Shown one piece after another: positions 1 to 6,613 of a DNA stretch of 13,500 nucleotides. Location of the stretch: positions 1 to 13,500 of the forward strand of contig JAWWBL010000044.1 of NCBI GenBank assembly GCA_033720975.1. Reading direction: 5' to 3'. Both the position numbers and the translations under genes were made by a program. Numbering within the stretch: position 1 is the stretch's first letter; each line of letters opens with the position of its first letter. Under the pieces are notes generated by a model. That model was not told the DNA's origin, ran no database searches, and worked only from the letters and a program-made list of their open reading frames with translations. This stretch comes from JAWWBL01 sp033720975 (GTDB lineage Bacteria > Actinomycetota > Acidimicrobiia > Spongiisociales > ZC4RG35).

Positions 1-1
1 G

Positions 2-325
2 CTCGGCCCACGAGGACTGATGCCCAACCCCAAGTCGGGCACCGTCACCGAAGACGTCGCCAAAACCGTCTCTGAGTTCAAGGGTGGGAAGATCGAATAT
101 CGAAACGACCGATACGGCAACATCCACGCTCCTGTGGGCAAAGCCTCGTTCGAGCCGGATCAGTTGATCGGCAACCTCGCTTCACTCACCGCCGAGGTCG
201 TACGGGCCAGACCAGCAGGATCCAAGGGCAGGTATCTGCGAGGGATGGTTGTGTCCTCGACAATGGGGCCAGGCGTCAAGGTCGACATTGGCCGGATAGA
301 GGAATTGACCGCACTCGCTCAGTAA
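2..325 (+). CDS. rplA: 50S ribosomal protein L1, C-terminal part (5' end outside window)
   Basis: L1 forms the mobile L1 stalk of the large ribosomal subunit, binds 23S rRNA and helps release deacylated tRNA from the E site; in many bacteria it also represses its own mRNA. The 107 visible residues begin in the family signature LGPRGLMPNPKSGTVT and continue through the typical end of domain I (GKIEYRNDRYGNIHAPVGKA, then a VDIGRIEEL-like tail). The gene is cut by the window start, so roughly the N-terminal half, including the domain II insertion, is missing. It ends with TAA. rplK normally lies immediately upstream, which would make this the last gene of an rplK-rplA operon; the hairpins after the stop support that. 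Nothing looks broken. Confidence 0.97.
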   Translation, partial: LGPRGLMPNPKSGTVTEDVAKTVSEFKGGKIEYRNDRYGNIHAPVGKASFEPDQLIGNLASLTAEVVRARPAGSKGRYLRGMVVSSTMGPGVKVDIGRIEELTALAQ

Positions 326-347
326 CTCCCTGTTCTCGAAACGTACA

Positions 348-365
348 GGGCCCACATATGGGCCC
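348..365. repeat. 7-bp inverted repeat with 4-nt loop after rplA
   Basis: GGGCCCA (348-354) and TGGGCCC (359-365) are perfect complements separated by CATA. It starts 22 nt after the rplA stop and lies 18 nt before the larger hairpin at 384. It could be a first part of a tandem terminator, an mRNA-stabilising 3' hairpin or a palindromic protein site. There is no U-tract next to it, so I do not call it a terminator. Confidence 0.55.
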
Positions 366-383
366 GTGGTCCCAAGGATGGAA

Positions 384-413
384 AAGAGAGGCCCCCGGAA
401 GGGGGCCTCTCTT
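384..413. terminator. Strong hairpin terminator, probably bidirectional
   Basis: A perfect 13-bp stem (384-396 with 401-413) closes on a GGAA tetraloop. On the plus strand it follows rplA by 58 nt and ends ...CTCTCTT then GCAC, so the U-tract is short. On the minus strand the same stem runs into TTCC, giving a TCTTTTCC tract, which is the better intrinsic-terminator form. It can therefore end both the rplKA transcript and a minus-strand transcript coming from the hydrolase gene at 711-1484. The stem is seen directly; its direction of use is inferred. Confidence 0.85.
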
Positions 414-710
414 GCACTAGGGGGATCTCCGCGCCTCGGCGCGTCCGTAGAGAGGAGGGCTACCGGTTGCCAGGTCCACCGTCCGCACGTTGCCGACGAG
501 GTCTTCTGTGGACCAGGGTAGGGGCTGGTCTCGTCGTTCGGCCACGCGGCCCTCACTGCTCGGGTCCGAGGAGCGGGCGGGGGCGGTCAGGGTAAGCCCG
601 CCCGGGTTCCACGGAGACCCCCTGTTGTCAACTGGTCCCAGTGTCGCGCGGGCCACCCCCGGTGTCCAGGGAAATACTGGAAGAATCGCCGTATTCGCGC
701 CTTCAAGGGC
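414..710. other. Gene-free, GC-rich gap with several hairpins
   Basis: No convincing protein is encoded here: the open frames on both strands are Arg/Pro/Ser-rich, match no family I know and overlap each other. Inverted repeats visible are CGCGC-CTCG-GCGCG (430-443); CTACC/GGTAG (460-464, 517-521) enclosing GGTCCAC/GTGGACC (473-479, 508-514); and CGGGCGGG/CCCGCCCG (574-581, 597-604). The region lies between the terminator at 384-413 and the stop of the minus-strand hydrolase. It may be the long 3' UTR of that gene or an unannotated structured RNA. I looked for the SRP RNA, tmRNA and RNase P signatures on both strands and did not find them. Confidence 0.5.
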
Positions 711-1484
711 CTACAGCGACCCGAGAAAACCCGCGAGGGCGCTGTTGAACTCCTCGGGCTTCTCGAAAGACGGGAGGTGGGCCGTACCGGCGAGAACCAC
801 CGGCGGACGGTCGCTGAGCTTCTGGGCAAGGAAGTCCGCGGCGGCGAGTAGGTAGGACTCGTCGTGCTCCCCGATGATGACCAGAGTGGGAGCGCTGATC
901 GCGTCGAGATGATCGAGGTGGCCCTTCTCATACCTCTTCGACAGCTCATTGCGCTTGTCCTCGGTGCGCAACGGAGTCCTGTCCATGTCAAGGAAGAGCT
1001 CCTTCAAGGAAGGGTCGATCCCCGACGAGTCCCGGCCGTACCCGACCAACCACATCTCCATGTCGATCTCGGCGACCCGGTCGAGGTCACCGGCTTTGTA
1101 GGCCGCCACAGCCTCCTCCCACAAAGGATGATCCTCCCAGTCGCCTTCGGGCTCCCAACCCGCGGGCGCCGCTCCTACCAGGACGAGGGCGTCGACACGG
1201 TCTGGTCGCTCGATGGCCACCTCCAGTGCCGTCGCCCCACCCATGGAGCACCCCACGATCGTCGCAGAGTCCACCCCGAGGTGGTCGAGGACCGCGATCG
1301 CATCCTCCCAGTCGGAGAACTGCTCATCGCCAAGAGGTGTCTTTCCGAAGCCGCGGCGGTCGAAGGCGATCGAGCGGTAGCCGTCGAGACTCATCTGATC
1401 ACGCCACATTCTCGAGTCGGCGACCCCGGCGTGGAGGAAAACGATGGCCGGCCCTTCGCCGGCTGATTCGATGTGAAAGTCCAT
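711..1484 (-). CDS. Alpha/beta hydrolase
   Basis: A 257-residue serine hydrolase of the alpha/beta fold, probably cytoplasmic (no signal peptide or membrane segment). The nucleophile elbow GCSMGG gives Ser80; an Asp in GEHDES (Asp208) and a His in GTAHLP (His236) complete the likely triad. LHAG at 17-20 is the oxyanion loop region and FDRRGFGKT at 41-49 is a typical strand-turn of the family. Residues about 115-185 form the variable cap, so the substrate cannot be inferred; esterase, lactonase or similar are possible. ATG at 1484 is preferred over the TTG at 1487, because a TAAGTT box lies exactly 6 nt before the ATG and no Shine-Dalgarno is present. It is transcribed away from rplJ and towards rplA, with no operon partner. 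Confidence 0.9.
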   Translation of the reverse strand: MDFHIESAGEGPAIVFLHAGVADSRMWRDQMSLDGYRSIAFDRRGFGKTPLGDEQFSDWEDAIAVLDHLGVDSATIVGCSMGGATALEVAIERPDRVDALVLVGAAPAGWEPEGDWEDHPLWEEAVAAYKAGDLDRVAEIDMEMWLVGYGRDSSGIDPSLKELFLDMDRTPLRTEDKRNELSKRYEKGHLDHLDAISAPTLVIIGEHDESYLLAAADFLAQKLSDRPPVVLAGTAHLPSFEKPEEFNSALAGFLGSL

Positions 1485-1490
1485 CAAAGG

Positions 1491-1496
1491 AACTTA
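1491..1496 (-). promoter_or_regulatory. -10 box for the alpha/beta hydrolase (apparently leaderless)
   Basis: TAAGTT, read on the minus strand, ends 6 nt before the ATG at 1484, so transcription would start at or next to the start codon. The -35 is weak: GACCG-like sequence about 17 nt upstream. The box lies only 8 bp from the -35 of the divergent rplJ promoter, so polymerase binding at one probably affects the other. Inferred from sequence only. Confidence 0.5.
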
Positions 1497-1503
1497 GCCC
1501 GAA

Positions 1504-1531
1504 TTGCCCAGCCCGGTCGCACCGGTACAAT
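1504..1531 (+). promoter_or_regulatory. Promoter of rplJ-rplL
   Basis: TTGCCC (1504-1509) and TACAAT (1526-1531) are separated by 16 bp and match the housekeeping sigma consensus at 4/6 and 5/6 positions. The expected start is near 1538, giving a leader of about 130 nt that contains the L10 element. This is the best-looking promoter in the window, as expected for a ribosomal protein operon, and it shows that rplJL is transcribed separately from rplA. Confidence 0.75.
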
Positions 1532-1555
1532 TCTGCCTGCAACTCCAATACCTCG

Positions 1556-1665
1556 ACCGAAGACCGCCGGTGTCATGAGACTCAAAGGGCCCAGCCCGCC
1601 AGCGCAGGTTCGCTTCTCGAAGCTCCTCGTCTTCTGTCGAGGGGCTTATTTGATGTCTAGGAGAC
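1556..1665 (+). promoter_or_regulatory. L10 leader (ribosomal protein autoregulation element)
   Basis: The two conserved blocks of the L10 leader are present: CCGAAGACCGCCGGTG on the 5' side (about 1557-1572) and GCCAGCGCAGGTT on the 3' side (about 1598-1610), the kink-turn region bound by the L10(L12) complex. Two further hairpins follow, GCTTC/GAAGC (1612-1623) and CCTCG/CGAGG (1625-1642), before the ribosome binding site at 1659. By analogy with known L10 leaders, excess L10-L12 binds here and represses rplJL. The signature is seen directly; the exact boundaries are estimates and the downstream mechanism (attenuation or translation block) is not resolved. Confidence 0.8.
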
Positions 1666-1668
1666 GCA

Positions 1669-2277
1669 ATGCCAAGACCGGAAAAGGTCCAAGCTGTCAA
1701 AGACATCCGAGAGCGGCTCGAGGGCGCCGAGGCAGTCTTCCTGACCGAATATCGCGGCTTGTCCGTGAAAGCGGTTCAGGATCTAAGACGCGCCCTGCGC
1801 GACGCAGGCGCCGACTACAAGGTCGTGAAGATGACCCTGACGAAGTTGGCGGCAGCTGACGCCGGAATCGACGGGATGGATGAGTATCTGTCCGGTCCGA
1901 CCGCTATCGCGTTCGCCAAGGAGGATCCGGTCGCGACCGCGAAGGCTCTCAAGGACTTCTCGAAGTCCAACGAGGTCTTCACGCTCAAGGCCGGCCTCCT
2001 CTCGGGAAACATCCTCTCACCGGAGGAGATCTCGACACTTGCCGACATCGAGCCCAGGGAAGTCCTGCTGGCGAAGATCGCCGGAGCGGCGAAGGCTCCG
2101 CTCTTCAAGGCAGCAGGCCTATTCGGCTCGTTCACGCGCGATGCCGCATCGATGTTTTCCCAGCTACTGGACAAGAAAGAGTCGGGCGAGTTCGTGCCCG
2201 CCGGCGAGGCTGAAGAGGCCGCACCGCCGGAAGACGAGACCGCCGAGACCACGGCTGACGAGGCCGAGGAGGAATAG
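1669..2277 (+). CDS. rplJ: 50S ribosomal protein L10
   Basis: L10 anchors the L12 dimers to 23S rRNA to form the GTPase-activating stalk, and with L12 represses its own mRNA. The N-terminal rRNA-binding domain is clear (PRPEKVQAVKDIRERLEGAE, then FLTEYRGLSVKAVQDLRR at about 25-42 and YKVVKMTLTKLA). The C-terminal helix that carries L12 is around residues 135-170. At 202 residues it is longer than the about 165 of E. coli L10, because of an acidic Glu/Ala/Asp/Thr tail over the last 30 or so residues. AGGAG at 1659-1663, 5 nt from the ATG, fixes the start. rplL follows after 6 nt. Regulation is by the promoter at 1504 and the L10 leader. Confidence 0.98.
   Translation: MPRPEKVQAVKDIRERLEGAEAVFLTEYRGLSVKAVQDLRRALRDAGADYKVVKMTLTKLAAADAGIDGMDEYLSGPTAIAFAKEDPVATAKALKDFSKSNEVFTLKAGLLSGNILSPEEISTLADIEPREVLLAKIAGAAKAPLFKAAGLFGSFTRDAASMFSQLLDKKESGEFVPAGEAEEAAPPEDETAETTADEAEEE
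2266..2272 (+). promoter_or_regulatory. Ribosome binding site of rplL inside rplJ
   Basis: GAGGAGG lies 11 nt before the rplL ATG and is made of the last Glu codons (GAG GAG GAA) of rplJ. The position implies translational coupling and a steady supply of ribosomes, in keeping with the several L12 copies needed per L10. Confidence 0.75.
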
Positions 2278-2283
2278 AACAAA

Positions 2284-2673
2284 ATGGCAAAGTTGAAGAC
2301 AGAAGAGGTGCTCGACGCCATCGAGAGCTGGACGGTTCTCGAGCTCAAGGAGTTCCTCGACGCGTTCGAAGAGCGGTTCGATGTAACCGCTGCTGCACCG
2401 ATGGCCATGGCAGCCGCTCCGGCCGCAGCGGGTGATGGCGGGGCAGCCGCCGACGAGGAACAGGACGAATTCGACGTCGTCCTCACTGAGGCGGGATCGG
2501 CCAAGATCCAGGTCATCAAGGAAGTCCGCGCCTTGACCAGCCTCGGGCTGAAGGAGGCCAAAGAGCTAGTCGATGGTGCGCCGGCGAACGTACTCGAGGG
2601 TGTCGACAAGGAGACCGCCGAGAAGGCCAAGGAAGCAATCGAGGCCGCAGGCGGAAGCGTCGAGCTCAAATAG
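2284..2673 (+). CDS. rplL: 50S ribosomal protein L7/L12
   Basis: L12 forms the multimeric stalk that recruits and stimulates translation GTPases (EF-Tu, EF-G, IF2, RF3). The 129-residue protein shows the full layout: N-terminal dimerisation and L10-binding domain (TEEVLDAIESWTVLELKEFLDAFEERFDV, positions 6-34), a flexible Ala/Gly-rich hinge (about 35-55), and the C-terminal factor-binding domain with FDVVLTEAGSAKIQVIKEVR and the signature LGLKEAKELVDGAP. Length is normal. It starts at ATG 2284, 6 nt after rplJ, with its ribosome binding site inside rplJ. A strong hairpin ends the operon 21 nt after the stop. rpoB does not follow, so rplJL is a two-gene unit here. Confidence 0.98.
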   Translation: MAKLKTEEVLDAIESWTVLELKEFLDAFEERFDVTAAAPMAMAAAPAAAGDGGAAADEEQDEFDVVLTEAGSAKIQVIKEVRALTSLGLKEAKELVDGAPANVLEGVDKETAEKAKEAIEAAGGSVELK

Positions 2674-2694
2674 CTCTCGCTCGAGACCGTGACC

Positions 2695-2726
2695 GAAAAG
2701 GGGGCCCCCTCGAGGGGCCCCTTTTC
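2695..2726. terminator. Terminator of rplJL, symmetric
   Basis: GAAAAGGGG and CCCCTTTTC pair, with an inner CCCC/GGGG stem and one bulged G at 2704, for about 13 bp. The A-run on the left and T-run on the right mean the hairpin reads as an intrinsic terminator on either strand, so it can also catch transcripts from the convergent pepN gene. Confidence 0.88.
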
Positions 2727-2742
2727 AGTGCTCTAGAGAAGA

Positions 2743-2758
2743 ACGGTGCCTATACCGT
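2743..2758 (-). terminator. Possible terminator of pepN
   Basis: On the minus strand, ACGGT-ATAGGC-ACCGT starts 9 nt after the pepN stop and is followed by the T-rich TTCTTCTCT. The stem is only 5 bp plus a G-U pair, so this is a weak terminator, backed up by the symmetric hairpin at 2695-2726. Confidence 0.4.
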
Positions 2759-2767
2759 CACGGTGGC

Positions 2768-5302
2768 TCAGGTGAAATAGGCGGTCACGTTGGGTGTCTC
2801 ACGCTCACGCAGCTTCACATTGGCGTCGAGCTTCTCCAAGTTCTGCGCAATTGCTTGCGCTGCCTCCTTGACTGGGTGCTCCGCCAGGAAGCTCCTAACG
2901 CCCGCGGCCACCTCCGGCTGGGAGAGCGCCGAAATCCCTTCGGCGATCCGGTGCCGGGTCATACCGGGCATCACCTCGACGAGGCGATCCCAGTTCTCCG
3001 CTGCCAGTCTCCACACCGCAGGACCAGCCTTACCCAGCAACAGGCGGGCGAAGACCCAGAACCCGTCCTGGGTTCGGATGTCGCCGTCGAGCACCTTGCG
3101 CAGGGTCGTCAGGGCCAAGTCCTCTTCGATGACTCCGGCCACAGCCCGGAGGTAGCGGACCTGATCGAGCGGGGCCACAGCCTCCTGGTAGGTCTTCCAC
3201 AGAGTCGCGTACTCCTCGTCAACGCCATGGCGGGCATAGACGGTTAGGGCTGCGGTGGCGACCTCGGGATCGAGGTCGTCACCTGCGAGGAGCCGCTCGA
3301 CCAAATCGCGAGCCTTGTCGATGGTTGGCTGATGCTCGCCCAGATTGCCCATGGCGACGATCAAGTCGCCCCTCAGCTTGCGATCGAGATCGCTGTCGTC
3401 GGCGGACGGCTCCCATCCGAGACGGTCGAGGGCAGGCGTCACCAGATCGCGGACGAAGCTTTCGAAAGCCTCGCGGGCCTCTTGGTCGAGGGTGTGGTGC
3501 TCGAGCATCCCGAGTCCTCCGATGATCACTGACCAAATGGCGGCTTCACTCTCATCCTCGAACTTGCCGACCAAGTCGAGGAACGCATCAGCGGTGACCT
3601 GGCCACACTTCACGAAAGCGACGGTGTCCGAGAGCAGGGTGTAACGCTCGACCGGGTCGAGGTCTGCGGCCCGGGAGATGAGCGCCTCGAAGAGCTCATC
3701 CGAGTAATGGCTTCGATAGAACCCGTACCCGCCGACGTTGGTCACAATCCAGTCGATGTCCCCCTCGACGGGAATCATCGTCTCGTCATCTTCGAGCAGG
3801 ATATTGATTTCAAATGGCTCCCCGTTGGCGGAGCCACGCAGTTGGATCGGGACCTTCCAGATGGTCGAGTCGGTCTCGTCGGGGATCACTAGGAAGCGTC
3901 GCTGCGAGAGTCGGATTCCTCCGTTGACCTTCTCTGCGTCGATTCTCGGGAATCCCTTCTGAAACACCCAGGTGTCCATGATCTCGCCAATGGGCCAATC
4001 AGACGCGCTGTCGAGCCCTTCCCAGAGATCGGTGGTGACGGTGTTGGCGTACTCGTGCTTGCGCAGGTAGGTCCCCACGCCGGTGCGGAAGTTCTCGACA
4101 CCCATGAACTCTTCGATCATGTGGAGCACCGCGCATCCTTTGCCGTAGGTGATGGCGTCGAACATCTCGTCGACCTCGGCCGGTGAATTAACCGTGAACT
4201 CGATTGGCCTCGTGCTGGCCAGCTGGTCTGTGGCCATGGCCCATGGGACCTCGAGGTTGGCGAACGTCAGCCACCGCTTCCACTCGGGATGCATCGCATC
4301 TGTTGCCTTCATCTCCATGAACGAGGCAAACGCCTCGTTGAGCCACGCCCCCTCCCACCAGGCCATTGTCACGAGGTTGCCGAACCACTGATGAGCGATC
4401 TCATGGCCGATCACGTCGACGCTCCGCTCCAACTCAGCCTGGCTGGCTTTATCCCGGTTGATGACCAGATAGGAATCCCGGTAGGTGATCAGCCCGACGT
4501 TTTCCATTGCTCCCGCGGCGAAGTCGGGTATGGCTATGTGGTCCAGCTTGTCGCCCGGGTAAGGGATGTCGTAGTAGTCCGACAGGTACTCGAAGCAGAA
4601 AATCGCGTTCTCCATCGCCACGTCGGTGAGGTGGAGATTCCCCTTGGGCACGATGATCCTGGTTGGTGTCCCCCTCACGTCGACCGGCTCCGTTGCCTCG
4701 AACGGCCCAACGATGAACGCCAGGAGGTAGGACGACATCTTCATCGTCTTGGCAAAGCTGATCTTCACACGGCCGTCCGCGGTGGCTTCCCGCGCGACCT
4801 CGGCAGCGTTGGAATATGCCTCCAGCCCGTCGGCGACGACCATGGTCGTCTGGAAAGTCGCTTTGAAATCGGGCTCATCCCAGTTGGGAAAGATGCGCCT
4901 GGCATCGGTCGACTGGCATTGGGACGTAGCGATCACATGTTCTTTGCCCTCGGCGTCCTTGTAGACCGCTTTGTAGAGACCGCGGAGCTGATCGTTGATG
5001 GTGCCGGCGTGCTCCATTGTCAGTCTGTACTCGCCCGGCTGAATCGTCTCCGCGAGTTTCAGGGTCACCCGTTGGGATTCGGCGTTATGGGCTATCTCCG
5101 CAACGGCGGGCCCGCTGGAGATGGTCGCCGATTTGACCTCCAGCTCCGCTGCGTTGAGAACCAGATAGTCGGTTGACTCCAACACCTCGAGATCGACTCC
5201 GACCGAACCGGTGAAGGTGAGCGTCTCTAGATCGGGCTCGAGGTGGATGTCGTAGTGGTGGGGAACGGCGTGCCGCGGCAGCCGGTATGGGTTGTCGTTC
5301 AA
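2768..5302 (-). CDS. pepN: Aminopeptidase N (M1 family zinc metallopeptidase)
   Basis: Removes N-terminal residues from peptides during intracellular protein turnover. The 844-residue protein has the complete M1 layout: an N-terminal beta domain (about 10-200), the exopeptidase motif GAMENVG (264-270), and the zinc site HEIAH (300-304) with the third ligand Glu323 in WLNEAFASF, the expected HExxH-18-E spacing. The transition-state Tyr386 lies in DAITYGKGC. A beta sandwich follows, then an all-helical ERAP1-like C-terminal domain (about 520-844). No signal peptide. The start is TTG 5302, chosen because GTGAGG lies 7 nt before it and the family homology begins within a few residues. It is a single gene, convergent with rplL and divergent from serB. 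Confidence 0.95.
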   Translation of the reverse strand: MNDNPYRLPRHAVPHHYDIHLEPDLETLTFTGSVGVDLEVLESTDYLVLNAAELEVKSATISSGPAVAEIAHNAESQRVTLKLAETIQPGEYRLTMEHAGTINDQLRGLYKAVYKDAEGKEHVIATSQCQSTDARRIFPNWDEPDFKATFQTTMVVADGLEAYSNAAEVAREATADGRVKISFAKTMKMSSYLLAFIVGPFEATEPVDVRGTPTRIIVPKGNLHLTDVAMENAIFCFEYLSDYYDIPYPGDKLDHIAIPDFAAGAMENVGLITYRDSYLVINRDKASQAELERSVDVIGHEIAHQWFGNLVTMAWWEGAWLNEAFASFMEMKATDAMHPEWKRWLTFANLEVPWAMATDQLASTRPIEFTVNSPAEVDEMFDAITYGKGCAVLHMIEEFMGVENFRTGVGTYLRKHEYANTVTTDLWEGLDSASDWPIGEIMDTWVFQKGFPRIDAEKVNGGIRLSQRRFLVIPDETDSTIWKVPIQLRGSANGEPFEINILLEDDETMIPVEGDIDWIVTNVGGYGFYRSHYSDELFEALISRAADLDPVERYTLLSDTVAFVKCGQVTADAFLDLVGKFEDESEAAIWSVIIGGLGMLEHHTLDQEAREAFESFVRDLVTPALDRLGWEPSADDSDLDRKLRGDLIVAMGNLGEHQPTIDKARDLVERLLAGDDLDPEVATAALTVYARHGVDEEYATLWKTYQEAVAPLDQVRYLRAVAGVIEEDLALTTLRKVLDGDIRTQDGFWVFARLLLGKAGPAVWRLAAENWDRLVEVMPGMTRHRIAEGISALSQPEVAAGVRSFLAEHPVKEAAQAIAQNLEKLDANVKLRERETPNVTAYFT

Positions 5303-5309
5303 GAAAGAA

Positions 5310-5315
5310 CCTCAC
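5310..5315 (-). promoter_or_regulatory. Ribosome binding site of pepN, deciding a TTG start
   Basis: GTGAGG on the minus strand, 7 nt before TTG 5302. It supports the TTG codon as the start. pepN thus appears to have a short leader with a Shine-Dalgarno, unlike its divergent neighbour serB. Confidence 0.6.
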
Positions 5316-5332
5316 TGTGGGCGGGTGGGGAG

Positions 5333-5338
5333 ATGGTA
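5333..5338 (-). promoter_or_regulatory. Possible -10 box of pepN
   Basis: TACCAT on the minus strand, about 30 nt upstream of the TTG start, fits TANNNT and would give a leader of about 24 nt that includes the GTGAGG site. No good -35 is visible. Confidence 0.35.
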
Positions 5339-5352
5339 CCGAGCTGCATATC

Positions 5353-5380
5353 TTGCGGAAAGACGAACGAGCCCTACGCT
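5353..5380 (+). promoter_or_regulatory. Promoter of serB (apparently leaderless)
   Basis: TTGCGG (5353-5358) and TACGCT (5375-5380) are 16 bp apart, the same spacing as the rplJ promoter. The -10 ends 6 nt before GTG 5387, which places the transcription start at or next to the start codon and leaves no room for a Shine-Dalgarno. A CGAGC/GCTCG inverted repeat (5368-5382) spans the -10. Confidence 0.55.
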
Positions 5381-5386
5381 CGCCGG

Positions 5387-6613
5387 GTGAACGAGCGCTC
5401 TACCATCCTCGTGTCCGTCCACGGTCCCGATCACCCGGGTATAACGGCCGGTCTCATGTCGATTCTCGCGTCGACCGGCGCAGATATCTACGACGTCGAG
5501 CAGATCGTCGTTCGCGGCAGACTCACTCTCAACATCCTGACGGGGGTGAAGGCACGCGAGGCGACGATACGAGACCTCCTCTTCTTCGGGTGGGAGGAGG
5601 ATCTCACCGTCGAGTTCGAGGTGGTCGACACGACGCCTTCGCCGGCCAAGCCCATGTCCGTGGTCACCGTCATCGGCGCGGCAGTCACCGCTGCCGACTT
5701 CGGAGCCGTCGCTCGGGCGATCGCGGAAGGCGGCGGCAACATCGAGAGGATCTTCCGGCTCTCCCGCTATCCCGTGATCAGCTATGAGCTGGCTGTCTCG
5801 AACGGAGACGTCGACAAGATTCGGGAAGGGCTCGTGGCCGAGGCCAGCGCCCGGGCGATCGACGTTGCCATCCAGCGCGACGGTTTGGAGCGCCGGGCCA
5901 AACGGCTTGTTGTGCTCGACGTCGATTCGACTCTGATCCAGGACGAGGTGATCGATCTCCTCGGACGGGAGGCCGGTGTCGAGGAGGAGGTCGCCAGGAT
6001 CACCGCCGCGGCGATGGCAGGGGAGATCGACTTCGAGTCCTCGCTCAACGAACGCGTTGCGCTGCTCGAAGGTCTCAACGAGGCCGCCTTGGACAGGGTT
6101 TTCGCTTCGATAACGCCTACCCCAGGCGCTAGAACTTTCATCCGAACCCTGAAGCGGATGGGTCTCAAAACCGCCATCGTCTCCGCCGGGTTCACCCGGT
6201 ACACCGACGCGCTCGCGGCCGACCTGGGGATCGACTATTCGCTGTCGAACACCCTCGATGTCAAGGATGGCGTCGTGACCGGGAGGCTTGCTGGTGAACT
6301 GGTGGATGGGGAGCGAAAGGCCCGCTTCCTCCGCGACCTCGCCGCTCGGGAGGAAATCCCGCTGGCCCAGGTCGTCGCTGTCGGCGACGGTGCCAATGAT
6401 CTGCAGATGCTTGCGACGGCAGGGCTCGGCATCGCCTTCAATGCCAAGCCCTTGGTGCGCGAACGCGCCGACACAGTGGTCTCGGCACCCTTTCTCGACG
6501 CCATCCTCTTCCTCATGGGGGTGAGTCGGGACGAGGTAGAAGCGGCCGATGCCGCTGACCCGGGATTCGAACAGCCTCCGCTGGTCGAGGTCCCCGGCAC
6601 GCCTCCCGCCTAG
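5387..6613 (+). CDS. serB: Phosphoserine phosphatase with tandem ACT domains
   Basis: Catalyses the last step of serine synthesis, hydrolysing O-phospho-L-serine. With GTG 5387 as start it has 408 residues, normal for the long actinobacterial SerB type. Two N-terminal ACT domains (about 5-80 and 91-165; the first begins ILVSVHGPDHPGIT) probably bind serine for feedback control. The HAD domain has motif I DVDST (Asp178 nucleophile, Asp180), motif II Ser266 in VSAGFT, Lys311, and motif IV GDGANDLQM (Asp334, Asp338). Longer in-frame starts at GTG 5243 and ATG 5333 are rejected: the former overlaps pepN, and the added residues have no homology. The gene is divergent from pepN and ends on the same CTAG as the convergent GNAT gene. 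serA and serC are not in the window. Confidence 0.95.
   Translation: MNERSTILVSVHGPDHPGITAGLMSILASTGADIYDVEQIVVRGRLTLNILTGVKAREATIRDLLFFGWEEDLTVEFEVVDTTPSPAKPMSVVTVIGAAVTAADFGAVARAIAEGGGNIERIFRLSRYPVISYELAVSNGDVDKIREGLVAEASARAIDVAIQRDGLERRAKRLVVLDVDSTLIQDEVIDLLGREAGVEEEVARITAAAMAGEIDFESSLNERVALLEGLNEAALDRVFASITPTPGARTFIRTLKRMGLKTAIVSAGFTRYTDALAADLGIDYSLSNTLDVKDGVVTGRLAGELVDGERKARFLRDLAAREEIPLAQVVAVGDGANDLQMLATAGLGIAFNAKPLVRERADTVVSAPFLDAILFLMGVSRDEVEAADAADPGFEQPPLVEVPGTPPA

Noticed and set aside
626..631. Perfect TTGACA -35 on the minus strand in the gap
   Set aside because: No TANNNT hexamer lies 16-18 bp downstream; the nearest (TACCCT, 594-589) is 31 bp away.
417..656. Possible small protein on the minus strand in the gap after rplA
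   Set aside because: Composition is Arg/Pro/Ser-rich with no motif, there is no ribosome binding site or -10 close to its start, and the region is full of inverted repeats instead.
4289..5176. Plus-strand open frame of 295 codons opposite pepN
   Set aside because: Antisense shadow of the M1 aminopeptidase; it has no recognisable domain, and GC-rich codons produce such frames regularly.
5368..5382. CGAGC/GCTCG inverted repeat over the serB -10 as an operator
   Set aside because: Only 5-bp arms in GC-rich DNA; too short to claim a regulator site, so it is only mentioned with the promoter.
5243..5386. Longer serB beginning at GTG 5243 or ATG 5333, with a CISC motif
   Set aside because: It would overlap the pepN start or promoter, the extra residues precede the first ACT strand without homology, and the TACGCT box 6 nt before GTG 5387 supports the shorter form.
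6558..6575. CCCGGGATTCGAAC resembles the T-arm of a tRNA on the minus strand
   Set aside because: It lies inside the serB coding frame (DPGFEQ), and no matching acceptor, D-arm or anticodon stem can be built around it.
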